Origin: Poseidonibacter antarcticus
Lineage (GTDB): Bacteria; Campylobacterota; Campylobacteria; Campylobacterales; Arcobacteraceae
DNA: 64,000 bases
Reading direction: 5' to 3'
NCBI RefSeq assembly: GCF_003667345.1
Contig: NZ_RCWF01000005.1
Coordinates: 142,054-206,053 of the forward strand
The notes under the pieces were generated by a model. It worked only from the letters and a program-made list of their open reading frames with translations. It was not told the origin of the DNA and searched no databases. The position numbers and the translations under genes were made by a program. Below, one piece after another: positions 34,616 through 44,125 of the stretch. Positions within the stretch are counted from its first letter, which is position 1, and every line of letters begins with the position of its first letter.

Positions 34616-36406
34616 TTAATTCATATACTCTTTTTTAAACCATAAAGAAAATATAAATAAAGAATAAAGGTGTTGTTTAAATTTTCTATCCAAAGAAAGC
34701 GCATAAATATGTCTAATATAGGTCTCATTAAATAGCTTAGTTGTATTATTTACATCAATTATTGTATCTAATATTGTTTTTCCATATTCTTCATTTAACC
34801 ACTCATTAAAGGGTGAATTAAAACCTTTTTTTGTTCTATTAATAATTTTTTTAGGTATATATTTTGAAGCGATTTTCTTTAGTAAATATTTATTTGTATT
34901 TCCAACTTTTATATTTGAGTCAATACTAAACATATAATTTACCAAATTAAAATCCAAAAAAGGTGTTCTAACTTCTAAAGAGTTATGCATAGAAATCCTA
35001 TCAACCTTTGAAAGTAATGATTCACCTAACCATATTTTTAAATCAATATAACTCATCCAATCTACTGGATCATTTTTTGCTTTTTCTGTCTTATATGTTG
35101 GTACTTTATTAAAAAGTTTTTTTCTTTGAATATCTGTATATATTTCTCCAAAAGAGTTATATAAATTTTGTTTTTTTACAATTCTTCTTAAATACTCACT
35201 CTCTTTAGTATTGTTTTGCAATGCTGAAACAATTGTATTTAAAAACTCATTTTGCCCATTTGATAATGATTTTTCAAACTCATAATATTTTAAAAATTTT
35301 GCATAATTATCATAACCTAAAAATATTTCATCACTTCCTTCACCTGACAGAACAGTTTTTATTCCACTTTGATGTATCTTTTGACTTAGAATATTCAAAG
35401 GAATTGCAGCACTATCTCCATGAGGTTCTTCTAGTGCATCTAAAGTTTCGTGAAAATTATTGATATACTCTTTTTGACCAATTATCACAGGATGATGATT
35501 TGAATTTATGTGATTTGCAGTTATTTGTGCATAATCTAATTCACAATAATTTTTATATTCATCATAACCAACTGAAAAAGTATTGATTCTTTTACCTGAT
35601 ATTTTTGTATATAAAGCTGATATTAGTGAACTATCAATTCCACCACTAAGTAGTGATGCAACTTCAACATCTCCAACAAGTCTACTTTCAACACTTTTGA
35701 ATAAAAGTTCTTCAATATCTTTTAATGCAGTAGGTTCATCTTTGATTTTTTTATATGTATTTATTTTATAAAATCTTTTCTTTTGAAGCTCTTTTGATTT
35801 TTTTGGTTCATACACAAAATAAGTTGCCGCTTCAAGTTTTAAGATATTTTGATAAAAAGTATCTTCTCCATAAGAAACAAAATATTGTAAGTATTTATTT
35901 ACTGCAACTTTATTTAAATTTGGTTTTTTATCAAGCAATTTTAAAATAGATTTAATAGATGAAGCAAAGATAAATTTATTATCTTTAAAGTAGTAAAAGA
36001 AAGGTTTTTTACCATATCTATCTCTTGCACAAAAATACTTTTCTTTTTTCATATCATAGATACAAAATGAAAACATTCCATTTAGTTTATTTAAAAAGTT
36101 TGTTTCATACTTTTGGTAAAGTCGTATCAAAACTTCTGTATCTGAAGCAGTTTTACATTCAAATTCTTCATCTATAATTAACTGTTTATAGTTATAGATT
36201 TCACCATTAAAAACTATTAAAATATCATCAAAAACCATTGGTTGATTTGCTTCTTTATCTAAATCAATAATTGCCAAACGATTATGTCCAAACTCTTTAT
36301 TATCAATTTTTATACTATTTTGATAATCAGGACCTCTATTGTTTTGTATTTGTAAAGCTTGTTTAAAGTCATTTGATAAAAAATTTGTACCTAAAATTCC
36401 ACACAT
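34616..36406 (-). CDS. asnB: Asparagine synthetase (glutamine-hydrolysing)
   Basis: AsnB makes asparagine from aspartate, glutamine and ATP. The 596 residues start MCGILG with the nucleophile Cys2 of the class II glutaminase domain. The synthetase domain has the PP-loop VASLLSGGIDSSLISAL near residue 245, GEGSDEIFLGYDNY and the C-terminal SLEVRTPFLDF. Some AsnB-like enzymes serve in surface-polymer clusters, but none is near. It lies 8 bases after the AEC carrier gene. Confidence 0.88.
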   Translation of the reverse strand: MCGILGTNFLSNDFKQALQIQNNRGPDYQNSIKIDNKEFGHNRLAIIDLDKEANQPMVFDDILIVFNGEIYNYKQLIIDEEFECKTASDTEVLIRLYQKYETNFLNKLNGMFSFCIYDMKKEKYFCARDRYGKKPFFYYFKDNKFIFASSIKSILKLLDKKPNLNKVAVNKYLQYFVSYGEDTFYQNILKLEAATYFVYEPKKSKELQKKRFYKINTYKKIKDEPTALKDIEELLFKSVESRLVGDVEVASLLSGGIDSSLISALYTKISGKRINTFSVGYDEYKNYCELDYAQITANHINSNHHPVIIGQKEYINNFHETLDALEEPHGDSAAIPLNILSQKIHQSGIKTVLSGEGSDEIFLGYDNYAKFLKYYEFEKSLSNGQNEFLNTIVSALQNNTKESEYLRRIVKKQNLYNSFGEIYTDIQRKKLFNKVPTYKTEKAKNDPVDWMSYIDLKIWLGESLLSKVDRISMHNSLEVRTPFLDFNLVNYMFSIDSNIKVGNTNKYLLKKIASKYIPKKIINRTKKGFNSPFNEWLNEEYGKTILDTIIDVNNTTKLFNETYIRHIYALSLDRKFKQHLYSLFIFSLWFKKEYMN

Positions 36407-36414
36407 AATAAAAC

Positions 36415-37329
36415 CTATTTAATAAAGTATTCAATAATTTGAATATAAGGGTAAAGTAAAAAAACAAAAATAATTGATGAAACTAAAATAGAAGCTGTGA
36501 CATCATAAGGTCTACAATTGTATAAAGCAGCCATATTTACATTATTAACAGCAAGTGGCACCATTAATTCCATAATCAAAATAGAACTTACATAAGGATT
36601 CAAATCAGTAAAATACATAACTATAAAAATACCAAATAATGGTAAGCAAATATGCTTAATAAAACTAACTTGCAATGATAAAAACCAAGGAATTGTTCTA
36701 ACTTTAATTTTCGATAAATAAATACCAAAAATCAATAATTGTAAAACCATAGAAGTATAAGCTCCCATTTCCAAAGCAGTATAAAGATTTTTGTTAATAC
36801 CAATTTCACTATAATTAACAAAAAGTGCTAAAAATGCAAACCAAATACCAGGTATTTTTAAAATTGAACGAAAGGCTTGTTTAATAGAAAATTGTTCTCT
36901 TGCAAAGAAATATACAGAAAATATATATATAAAGAAAATATTTGCAATATTAATAATACTAGTGTAAGGTACAGAAGCCACACCAAACAGTGCAATTCCT
37001 AAAGGAATTCCTAAATTACCTGTATTTCCAACTAATGCAGTTGCTAAATAGATTGATTGTGTTTTTCTTTCTTTAAATATTAATTTACTAAGAAAAAACA
37101 ATACAAATAATAATATTAATATAATTGTTAGATAAATAATAGGTGTTGCAATAAAGGCATAATCTATTGGAGATTTTGTTAAACCCCAAAATATTAATAT
37201 TGGTTGAAAAAAATAAAGAGATATTATAACAATAGTACGTTCATTTATTTCTTCATCAAAAACCCTTTTAGCAATAAAGCCTAATAAAATAAAGAAATAA
37301 ACGGGTAATACTAGTAAGATAGCGTCGAT
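36415..37329 (-). CDS. AEC-family (auxin efflux carrier-like) transporter; probable ATC start
   Basis: AEC carriers are about 300 residues with ten membrane segments. The only ordinary start in frame is a TTG at 37101, which gives 228 residues and loses the first helices. Upstream the frame stays open to a TAG at 37339-37341 and encodes IDAILLVLPVYFF, GFIAKRVFD and YFFQPILIFWGL, typical of AEC N-termini. No ATG, GTG or TTG exists there, but an ATC at 37327-37329 lies 7 bases after AGGA. With that start the protein is 304 residues. Alternatively the gene has lost its start. Confidence 0.65.
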   Translation of the reverse strand: MDAILLVLPVYFFILLGFIAKRVFDEEINERTIVIISLYFFQPILIFWGLTKSPIDYAFIATPIIYLTIILILLFVLFFLSKLIFKERKTQSIYLATALVGNTGNLGIPLGIALFGVASVPYTSIINIANIFFIYIFSVYFFAREQFSIKQAFRSILKIPGIWFAFLALFVNYSEIGINKNLYTALEMGAYTSMVLQLLIFGIYLSKIKVRTIPWFLSLQVSFIKHICLPLFGIFIVMYFTDLNPYVSSILIMELMVPLAVNNVNMAALYNCRPYDVTASILVSSIIFVFLLYPYIQIIEYFIK

Positions 37330-37384
37330 GGGAAAGTCCTAGCTTTTTTGTGATTTTATCATAAACAAATAAAATCTATCAATA

Positions 37385-37444
37385 AAAAGAAGAAGAAGAA
37401 GGTATTATACCTTAAGTAGATAATCCTACTTAAGCCATAATACC
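37385..37444 (-). terminator. Terminator hairpin of the Pit gene
   Basis: A two-part stem, GGTATTAT/ATAATACC outside CTTAAGTAG/CTACTTAAG, spans 37401-37444 and includes the stop codon. On the minus strand it is followed by a TTCTTCTTCTTCTTTTT run. Confidence 0.75.
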
Positions 37445-39010
37445 TTTAATCATAAAAAATACTGCCGCAGATATAATTGCAGCAGCTGGTACTGTAATAA
37501 CCCATGCTGCAATAATTTTTTTAACAGCATCTCTTTTTACATATTTAACACTTTTGGCATCTTTGACATCTCTTTTTTCTTGTTTAACAATTTCTTGTTT
37601 TTCATCAATACCTTTATAAAGTTCAACAATTCTTATATAATTTGTTTTTGATTTTGATTCAATTTTTTCTAATTCATTAAGTTCAGTAGTCATCGAATCT
37701 AATTCTTTTTTATGTTTTTTAAACTTTTTTCGTATTTGTTGTAAGAATCTTGCTTCATTTGAATCTAAATATTCTCTTAAAAATCCAACACCAAAAACTC
37801 CACCAACTGCAATATGTGTTGAAGAAACAGGAAGACCCAATTGTGATGCAATAATAACAGTAATTGAAGCAGCCATTGCAATAGAATATGCTCTCATTTG
37901 ATCAAGTTCAGTAATTTCAGACCCAACTGTTTTAATAAGTTTTGGTCCATATAATGCAAGTCCAACAGCAATACCAACTGCTCCAACAGCCATAACCCAA
38001 AAAGGAATATCAACTTTACTTGAGATTTCAGAACTCATAACCGCATCATTAATTGCAGCTAATGGTCCAATTGCATTTGCAACATCATTTGCACCATGTG
38101 CAAAACTTAAAAGTGCAGCTGCGAAAATTAATGGGATTGTAAATAGTGTATTAACACTCACTCTTGTATTTTCTAATTTATTAGAAACTTTTAAAATTAA
38201 AGGTTTAACTAAAAGATAAGCAACTATTGCAATAAGTAATCCAATACCTAATGCACTTATAAATTCTAATTTAATGATTTTTTTTAAACCTTTTAAAATA
38301 AGGTAAGTTGAGAATGCCCAAGTCATTATAGCTATTAAATATGGAACAACTCTTTGAGCAGAAGCTATCATATCTTTTTTATAAACAATCTTGGTTTTAA
38401 TAACATATAAAAAAATAGCAGCAACAATACCTCCTAAAATAGGAGAAATAATCCATGAAGCAGCAATTTTAGCAATAGTTCCCCATGAAACAATTGAAAA
38501 GCCAGCAGCAGCAATTCCAGCACCCATAACTCCACCTACAATAGAGTGTGTAGTAGAAACAGGAGCACCTATTGAAGTTGCAAAGTTAAGCCATAAAGCA
38601 GCTGATAATAAAGCAGCTGTCATAGCCCAAATAAATATCTGAGGATCAGAAATTAAAGCTGGATCGATAATACCTTTTTTAATTGTTTTAACAACATCAC
38701 CACCAGCAACAAAAGCACCTAAGGCTTCAAAAGTTGCAGCAATTACAATTGCCCACATTAAAGTCATCGCCTTTGAACCAACAGCAGGTCCTACATTATT
38801 TGCAACATCATTTGCTCCAATATTCATAGCCATATATGCACCAAATACAGCTCCAATAACTAAAAATGTGTTATTTGGAAGATCTCCATATGAGGTATAT
38901 GACCATAAAAATACCACCACTATAAAAAGTAGTGCTAGAGAAAGTTTTGCAAAGCTAGAAACTGATTTTTCTGTTGCCTTATCCAAAGTATCGAAAGTTT
39001 TAATATCCAA
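37430..39010 (-). CDS. pit: Inorganic phosphate transporter, PiT family
   Basis: PiT carriers take up phosphate (or metal phosphate) using the proton or sodium gradient. The 526 residues hold the duplicated signature GANDVANNVGPAVGSKAM (near 64) and HGANDVANAIGPLAAI (near 305), about ten membrane helices and the PVSSTHIAVGG segment late. Between the last helices there is a charged insert of about 80 residues (from RKKFKKHKKELDSM to KYVKRDAVKK) that is probably a cytoplasmic coiled coil. Ion specificity is not readable. Confidence 0.88.
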   Translation of the reverse strand: MDIKTFDTLDKATEKSVSSFAKLSLALLFIVVVFLWSYTSYGDLPNNTFLVIGAVFGAYMAMNIGANDVANNVGPAVGSKAMTLMWAIVIAATFEALGAFVAGGDVVKTIKKGIIDPALISDPQIFIWAMTAALLSAALWLNFATSIGAPVSTTHSIVGGVMGAGIAAAGFSIVSWGTIAKIAASWIISPILGGIVAAIFLYVIKTKIVYKKDMIASAQRVVPYLIAIMTWAFSTYLILKGLKKIIKLEFISALGIGLLIAIVAYLLVKPLILKVSNKLENTRVSVNTLFTIPLIFAAALLSFAHGANDVANAIGPLAAINDAVMSSEISSKVDIPFWVMAVGAVGIAVGLALYGPKLIKTVGSEITELDQMRAYSIAMAASITVIIASQLGLPVSSTHIAVGGVFGVGFLREYLDSNEARFLQQIRKKFKKHKKELDSMTTELNELEKIESKSKTNYIRIVELYKGIDEKQEIVKQEKRDVKDAKSVKYVKRDAVKKIIAAWVITVPAAAIISAAVFFMIKGIMA

Positions 39011-39229
39011 AGTAACCCTTTTGTGACTATTATGAGATTTTATCGACCGTATTGTAGTAGAAAATTACTTATTAGACCTTTAATTAAGCTTAAAGTATTT
39101 ATAGGCAATGTAGTTATTTTATTTAAAAAGACTATATTATATTCCATCAAATTTATAAATTTAATGTAAGAAGAATAAAGAAAAAGAATTTAAAAAAGAT
39201 TATTTTTAAGAATTATTTAAAAGAGTGGG

Positions 39230-39253
39230 GAAGAAGAGACTAATCTCTTCTTC
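39230..39253 (-). terminator. Hairpin at the end of the DEAD-box gene
   Basis: A 10-bp stem GAAGAAGAGA/TCTCTTCTTC overlaps the stop codon of the helicase gene on the minus strand. A loose T-rich tract follows, so this is a weak terminator call. Confidence 0.4.
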
Positions 39254-40790
39254 TATTTCTATCACCACCAGAACGATTATCTGATCTTCCGCTTCTTTCT
39301 CTATCGCCACTTGGTCTTCCACCAGAACGATTATCAGATCTTCCACTTCTATTTCTATCACCACTTGGTCTTCCACCAGAACGATTATCTCGACCACCTG
39401 ATCTTCCGCCTCGGTTTCCACCACGGTATCCACCTCGACCTCGACCACCTCTGTCATCACCTCTTGGTGCATTTTCAATTAATCTTAGTATATCACTTTC
39501 TGATTTACCAATTCTATCATTACCTTTTACATAAGTAGATGATGCAAGCATTGATGCTAATTTAGCAGCAATAGTATCAATATCAAATTCAGATTTTAAA
39601 TCTTCAACAAGCTCTAAAGCATAATCTTTGATTTCTTGTCCAGTAATCTTACCTTTTAAATCAGCTGTTTTTTTCACTTTAACTGAATCAATATTTGGAA
39701 TAATCTTACCTTCAAGTTTTGTTCCAATATTTTTTTCAATTTTTTGAAGCATTCTAAATTCATGTGGAGTTACAATTGAAACTGCAACACCAAGTTTTCC
39801 TGCACGTCCAGTTCTACCAATTCTATGTACATAAGACTCAGAATCAAATGGTAAATGATAGTTAAATACATGTGAAACATCATTTACATCAAGTCCACGA
39901 GCAGCAACATCAGTTGCAATAAGAATTTCTAATTTAGATGTTTTAAAAGCTCTAATAGCTTCTTCTCTTTGTCTTTGCTCCATATCACCATGAAGACCTT
40001 TTGCCATATATCCTTGAGATACTAAGAAAGTTGATAATCTATCAACTTCTTTTTTTGTGCGACAAAAGATAATTGATTTTGTAGGAGCTTTGAAATCGTA
40101 TAATCTAATTAAAGCATCATCTCTTTCTCTTTCATCAACAACATAATATGTTTGTGTGATTTTTGAGTTAGTAACATCTTTTTTAGTTAATGTAACAAAT
40201 TCTGGTTCTTTTAAAATTGTTTTTGCAAGATTTTTAATAGCTTGTGGCATAGTTGCAGAGAATAATAAAGTTTGTCTTTCTTTTGGTAAGAAAGTAAATA
40301 CTTCTTTAATATCATCTAAGAATCCCATATCAAGCATTTCATCTGCTTCATCTAAAACTACAAAAGAAGGTTTAATATTAATTTTTCCACTTCTTAATAA
40401 ATCTAAAAATCTTCCTGGAGTTGCAACAATAATTGATGCTCTGTCTATATTTCTTAATTGAATAGAATAAGACTGACCACCATATACAGTTGCTGTATTT
40501 AAGTTTAAGTTTTTCCCGAATCTAAATAATTCATCTGATACTTGCATTGCAAGTTCTCTTGTTGGAACGATAACTACAGCTTCAACACCTTTTTGTCCTT
40601 CCATCATATTAATAATTGGAAGTCCGAATGCTGCTGTTTTACCTGTACCTGTGTGAGCTTGTCCAACCATATCTTTACCTTCTAAAACAATAGGAATTGC
40701 TTCTGATTGAATAGGGCTTGGTTCTTTGAATCCTGCATGGTCGATTGCGTTTTGTAACTGTTCTTTGAAATTGAAATCTTTAAAAGTCAT
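39240..40790 (-). CDS. DEAD-box RNA helicase with RGG-rich tail
   Basis: An RNA helicase of the DEAD-box family. The 516 residues show the Q-motif region (FKEPSPIQSEAIP), Walker A AHTGTGKTAAFGLP, the DEAD box VLDEADEMLD, SAT and the C-terminal HRIGRTGRAGK. The last 80 residues are Arg/Gly/Ser/Asn/Asp-rich with repeated units such as DNRSGGRPSGDR, an RGG-type RNA-binding tail. It probably acts in ribosome assembly or RNA decay and cold growth; an RNase J gene is also in the window. Repeats in the tail make it prone to copy-number change. Confidence 0.9.
   Translation of the reverse strand: MTFKDFNFKEQLQNAIDHAGFKEPSPIQSEAIPIVLEGKDMVGQAHTGTGKTAAFGLPIINMMEGQKGVEAVVIVPTRELAMQVSDELFRFGKNLNLNTATVYGGQSYSIQLRNIDRASIIVATPGRFLDLLRSGKINIKPSFVVLDEADEMLDMGFLDDIKEVFTFLPKERQTLLFSATMPQAIKNLAKTILKEPEFVTLTKKDVTNSKITQTYYVVDERERDDALIRLYDFKAPTKSIIFCRTKKEVDRLSTFLVSQGYMAKGLHGDMEQRQREEAIRAFKTSKLEILIATDVAARGLDVNDVSHVFNYHLPFDSESYVHRIGRTGRAGKLGVAVSIVTPHEFRMLQKIEKNIGTKLEGKIIPNIDSVKVKKTADLKGKITGQEIKDYALELVEDLKSEFDIDTIAAKLASMLASSTYVKGNDRIGKSESDILRLIENAPRGDDRGGRGRGGYRGGNRGGRSGGRDNRSGGRPSGDRNRSGRSDNRSGGRPSGDRERSGRSDNRSGGDRNRRRD
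39245..39440 (-). repeat. Tandem repeats encoding the RGG tail
   Basis: Units encoding SGRSDNRSGGRPSGDR-type segments recur within the 3' end of the helicase gene; the DNA copies at about 39262-39315 and 39320-39375 are nearly identical. Confidence 0.75.
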
Positions 40791-40918
40791 TTTTTACCTT
40801 AGTATATTTTTATTAAATAATACACGGTTATATAAGTAGATCTTATCTTCCCATTAATGTACGATTAAAACGTAATTTCAGTTATGTCAAAGTTGAGTAT
40901 TGTTTATCAAAAATGAAT

Positions 40919-40940
40919 CTTTGATATATATCTATCAAAG
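40919..40940. promoter_or_regulatory. Inverted repeat upstream of the DEAD-box gene
   Basis: CTTTGATA-N6-TATCAAAG is a perfect 8-bp inverted repeat within the 244-base gap before the helicase gene. It has the shape of a dimeric repressor site; no protein can be assigned. Confidence 0.4.
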
Positions 40941-41010
40941 TAGAATGGGGTATATAAATGTGTATGATTTGGCGCATTATAGCTATTTTAATATTAATTT
41001 AAGCTTCAAG

Positions 41011-41032
41011 AATAAGGGAAAAAACCCTTATT
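41011..41032 (-). terminator. Terminator hairpin after accC
   Basis: An 8-bp stem AATAAGGG/CCCTTATT with a six-base A loop lies just after the accC stop codon. Confidence 0.55.
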
Positions 41033-41034
41033 TC

Positions 41035-42387
41035 TTAAATATCATCAAGTGATTTGTAGTTTTCTAAGTATTTAGTATCGTAATTATTTGAAATAAAGTC
41101 TTCATTTTCCATCATTTTCTTATGGAAAGGAATAGTTGTTCTAATTCCTTCTACTTCAAATTCATTTAAAGCTCTTTTCATAATATTAATAGCTTTATTT
41201 CTATTTCTACCCCAAACAATAAGTTTTCCAACCATTGAATCATAATATGGAGGCACAATATAACCTGCGTATAAATGTGAATCAACTCTTACATTTCTTC
41301 CACCTGGAACCATCCATTGAGTTACTTCACCAGGACTTGGTAAAAATGAGTTAGGATCTTCTGCTGTAATTCTAACTTCAATAGCATGACCACTAAATTT
41401 AATTTTTTCTTGAGCTGGTAATTCTTCACCTTCTGCAACTTTAATCATCCATTCAACAATATCAAGCCCTGAAACCATTTCAGAAACTGGATGTTCAACC
41501 TGAAGTCTTGTATTCATTTCCATAAAGTAAATATTTTGTTTATCATCTGCTAAGAATTCAAAAGTTCCTGCACCTTCATATTTTAAATATTTAGTAGCTT
41601 TAACTGCAACATCATGTAAATGAGCTCTTGTTTCATCACTTAATAAAATTGCAGGTGATTCCTCAATAACTTTCTGATGTCTTCTTTGTAACGAACAATC
41701 TCTCTCACCAATATGAATAGCATTACCATGAGAATCACCAAGAACTTGAACTTCAATATGTCTTGGATTATTAATAAATCTTTCTAAGTACATAGTACCA
41801 TCACCAAATGCAGCCAATGCTTCTGAAGATGCAGCCATGAATAATTGATCAAAATCAGATTCATCATTAATAAGTCTCATTCCTCTTCCACCACCACCAG
41901 CAGATGCTTTTGCCATAATTGGATAACCAATTTCTGCAGCAATAACTCTACCTTCTTCAACAGTATGTACAGCACCAGTTGATCCTGGTACAACAGGAAC
42001 ACCTGCTCTTACCATCTCTTCTTTTGCTTTAGATTTATCAGCCATTTTTTCCATTACGTCATTAGAAGGACCAATAAATTTAATATCATGTAATCTACAA
42101 ATCTCTACAAAGTCTTGATTTTCAGAAAGGAAACCATAACCTGGAAAAATTGCATCACATCCAGTCATTTCAGCAGCAGTAATAAGTGCAGGGATATTTA
42201 AATATGAATCAGCAGATTTAACACCACCAATACATACTGCTTCATCAGCATGTTTTAAATATGATGCATTTTTATCACCAACACTATAAACAGCAACTGA
42301 TTTCTTACCCATTTCTCTAATAGTTCGAATAGCTCTTTGAACTATTTCACCTCTATTAGCAATTAATATTTTTTTAATTTCTGCCAT
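41035..42387 (-). CDS. accC: Biotin carboxylase subunit of acetyl-CoA carboxylase
   Basis: AccC carboxylates biotin on AccB with ATP and bicarbonate, the first half of malonyl-CoA formation. The 450 residues show IANRGEIVQRAIR at the N-terminus, the ATP-grasp Gly-rich loop KASAGGGGRGMRLI near 157 and the catalytic EMNTRLQVEHPVSEMV. Length is standard. It follows accB by 9 bases on the same strand, the normal accBC pairing. Confidence 0.95.
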   Translation of the reverse strand: MAEIKKILIANRGEIVQRAIRTIREMGKKSVAVYSVGDKNASYLKHADEAVCIGGVKSADSYLNIPALITAAEMTGCDAIFPGYGFLSENQDFVEICRLHDIKFIGPSNDVMEKMADKSKAKEEMVRAGVPVVPGSTGAVHTVEEGRVIAAEIGYPIMAKASAGGGGRGMRLINDESDFDQLFMAASSEALAAFGDGTMYLERFINNPRHIEVQVLGDSHGNAIHIGERDCSLQRRHQKVIEESPAILLSDETRAHLHDVAVKATKYLKYEGAGTFEFLADDKQNIYFMEMNTRLQVEHPVSEMVSGLDIVEWMIKVAEGEELPAQEKIKFSGHAIEVRITAEDPNSFLPSPGEVTQWMVPGGRNVRVDSHLYAGYIVPPYYDSMVGKLIVWGRNRNKAINIMKRALNEFEVEGIRTTIPFHKKMMENEDFISNNYDTKYLENYKSLDDI

Positions 42388-42396
42388 GACGAAACT

Positions 42397-42852
42397 TTAT
42401 ATTTTTTCTACAGTAAATATAGGCATATCATATTCAACTGGATCACCGTCTTTAACTAACATATCAATGATTTTACAGTCAAATTCAGCTTCAACTTCAT
42501 TCATAATTTTCATAGCTTCCAAAATACATAAAGTTTGACCTTTTTTAATTGTATCTCCAATCTTTACAAATGCTGGCGCTTCAGGTGAAGGCGAAGCATA
42601 ATATGTTCCAACCATTGGTGAATTAATTGTATCTCCTAATATTGCTGCAGGTGCCGAGGCTTCAACAGGTGCAACTGCTGGTGCAACAGCAACCGATGTA
42701 GCAGGAGCTGGTACTGATGTAGTTGAAACAACAGTTCCACCTTCAAATCCAGTTTGCATAGAAATTTCAAATTCTCCATCTTTAACTTTTAATTTATTTA
42801 ATTCACTTTTGTCAAATACTCTTATTAATTCTTTGATTTCTTTAAAATCCAT
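42397..42852 (-). CDS. accB: Biotin carboxyl carrier protein
   Basis: AccB carries the biotin of acetyl-CoA carboxylase. In 151 residues there is an N-terminal domain, an Ala/Pro-rich linker (near 45-70) and the C-terminal biotinyl domain with the attachment motif EAMKIMNEV, K115. The thumb-containing region is as in the E. coli type. First gene of accBC. Confidence 0.95.
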   Translation of the reverse strand: MDFKEIKELIRVFDKSELNKLKVKDGEFEISMQTGFEGGTVVSTTSVPAPATSVAVAPAVAPVEASAPAAILGDTINSPMVGTYYASPSPEAPAFVKIGDTIKKGQTLCILEAMKIMNEVEAEFDCKIIDMLVKDGDPVEYDMPIFTVEKI

Positions 42853-43009
42853 AATCAGCCTTTTCTTAATATTGTCAATTTTTTTAGTATATTAGCACAA
42901 TTATAATTATATTTTTATTTTTGTTAGAATAAATAAGCTTAATTTAAGACTTAAAGAATAATTCCTATCTTAATATATTGATAAAATACTAATATCAAAT
43001 ATCTTTAGA

Positions 43010-43015
43010 TATAAT
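43010..43015 (+). promoter_or_regulatory. -10 box of the dCMP deaminase gene
   Basis: TATAAT lies 26 bases before the ATG at 43042, which is preceded by AAGG at the expected distance. Confidence 0.45.
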
Positions 43016-43041
43016 TCCATAAAATTATATAAGGTCAAAAG

Positions 43042-43485
43042 ATGTTAAATGATCAAAGTTTTATAAATATTGCAAAAGAGATAGCAAAAGCGTCAAAATG
43101 TGTTTCAAAACAAGTTGGTGCAGTTATAGTAAAAGATGGAAGAATTTTATCAACTGGATACAACGGAACTCCAAGTGGTTATCAAAATTGTAATGACCAT
43201 TGGAATGGTAAATATACAAAAGATCATCATGATTGGTCAAAAACATATGAAATACATGCTGAAATGAATGCAATTATTTGGGCAGCAAGAAAAGGTATAA
43301 GTATAGAAGGTGGAACAATTTACGTAACGCTAGAACCTTGTAGTGAATGTTCAAAGAATTTAATTGCAAGTGGAATACAAAGAATAGTTTATGACATAGC
43401 ATATGAACATACTAATTCTAAAATAATTTCTAAGTTTATTCAAGATAATAATGTAATTATAGAACAAATTGATAATTGTAAATAA
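43042..43485 (+). CDS. Deoxycytidylate (dCMP) deaminase
   Basis: A zinc deaminase that makes dUMP from dCMP for thymidylate synthesis. The 147 residues show the zinc motifs YEIHAEMNAIIWAA and LEPCSECSKNLIASG and the early KQVGAVIVKDGRILSTGYNGTPSG. Length is normal for the ComEB/dCMP deaminase group. The stop overlaps the next start by one base. Confidence 0.9.
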   Translation: MLNDQSFINIAKEIAKASKCVSKQVGAVIVKDGRILSTGYNGTPSGYQNCNDHWNGKYTKDHHDWSKTYEIHAEMNAIIWAARKGISIEGGTIYVTLEPCSECSKNLIASGIQRIVYDIAYEHTNSKIISKFIQDNNVIIEQIDNCK

Positions 43486-44063
43486 TGTCTAAAATCGGGT
43501 ATAAAAATAATAAAGAATTTTATAAAAAAGTTATTAAAAGATATGGTATAAGCCCAAGAGGTGTTCACTGGAACTCTAAAGAATCACAATACATAAGATT
43601 CGAAATTTTAAGCAAATTTATTAAATATGATATTAAAGAAAGTGTTATAGTTGATGCAGGTTGTGGTTTTGGTGAATATTATAATTACTTATTTGACAAC
43701 AATCTAAAACCAAAAATATATATTGGACTTGACTGTGAAGAAGAAATGATTAATTCTGCATCAAAAAGATTTTTAAATACAAATTTTTTTATAAAAAATA
43801 TACTTGAAGATGAACTTATAAATGCTGATTATTATATTTGTAGTGGAGCTATGAATATATTAAATGAGAAAGAAGTTTTATTATTTATACAACGTTGTTA
43901 TAATACATCTAATAAAGGATTTATTTTCAATTTCTTAAAACAAGACTCTTTTAATAAAGTAGAAATAAATACAGTTCTTGAATTTTGTAAAAGCCTTTGC
44001 CCAAAAATAAATATAAAAGATAATTATTTAGAAAATGATATTTCAATTTTTCTAAAAAAATAA
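43485..44063 (+). CDS. Class I SAM-dependent methyltransferase, substrate unknown
   Basis: The 192-residue protein has a Rossmann SAM-binding core: VIVDAGCGFGEYYNYL (motif I, near 60), IGLDCEEEMI (motif II) and YYICSGAMNIL around motif IV. The N-terminus is basic (KVIKRYGISPRGVHW) and the first 40 residues may be a substrate domain. It is coupled to the dCMP deaminase gene. No substrate can be proposed from sequence. Confidence 0.65.
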   Translation: MSKIGYKNNKEFYKKVIKRYGISPRGVHWNSKESQYIRFEILSKFIKYDIKESVIVDAGCGFGEYYNYLFDNNLKPKIYIGLDCEEEMINSASKRFLNTNFFIKNILEDELINADYYICSGAMNILNEKEVLLFIQRCYNTSNKGFIFNFLKQDSFNKVEINTVLEFCKSLCPKINIKDNYLENDISIFLKK

Positions 44064-44104
44064 AAATATCATACTTATTTCATATATTGAATATATAATT
44101 ACAT

Positions 44105-44110
44105 TATAAT
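44105..44110 (+). promoter_or_regulatory. -10 box of lutABC
   Basis: TATAAT lies 15 bases before the lutA ATG, with AAGGAG between, implying a leader of only about 9 bases. Confidence 0.45.
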
Positions 44111-44125
44111 CCAAAAGGAGCATAT

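Noticed and set aside
39206..39478. Minus-strand ORF rich in Val, Glu and Asp overlapping the helicase end
   Set aside because: It is another frame of the repeat tail; the composition is that of translated repeats and no SD is seen.
39866..39881. ATGTGAAACA, half of a parS-like site, in the helicase gene
   Set aside because: Only one arm matches; five of the sixteen positions differ from the consensus.
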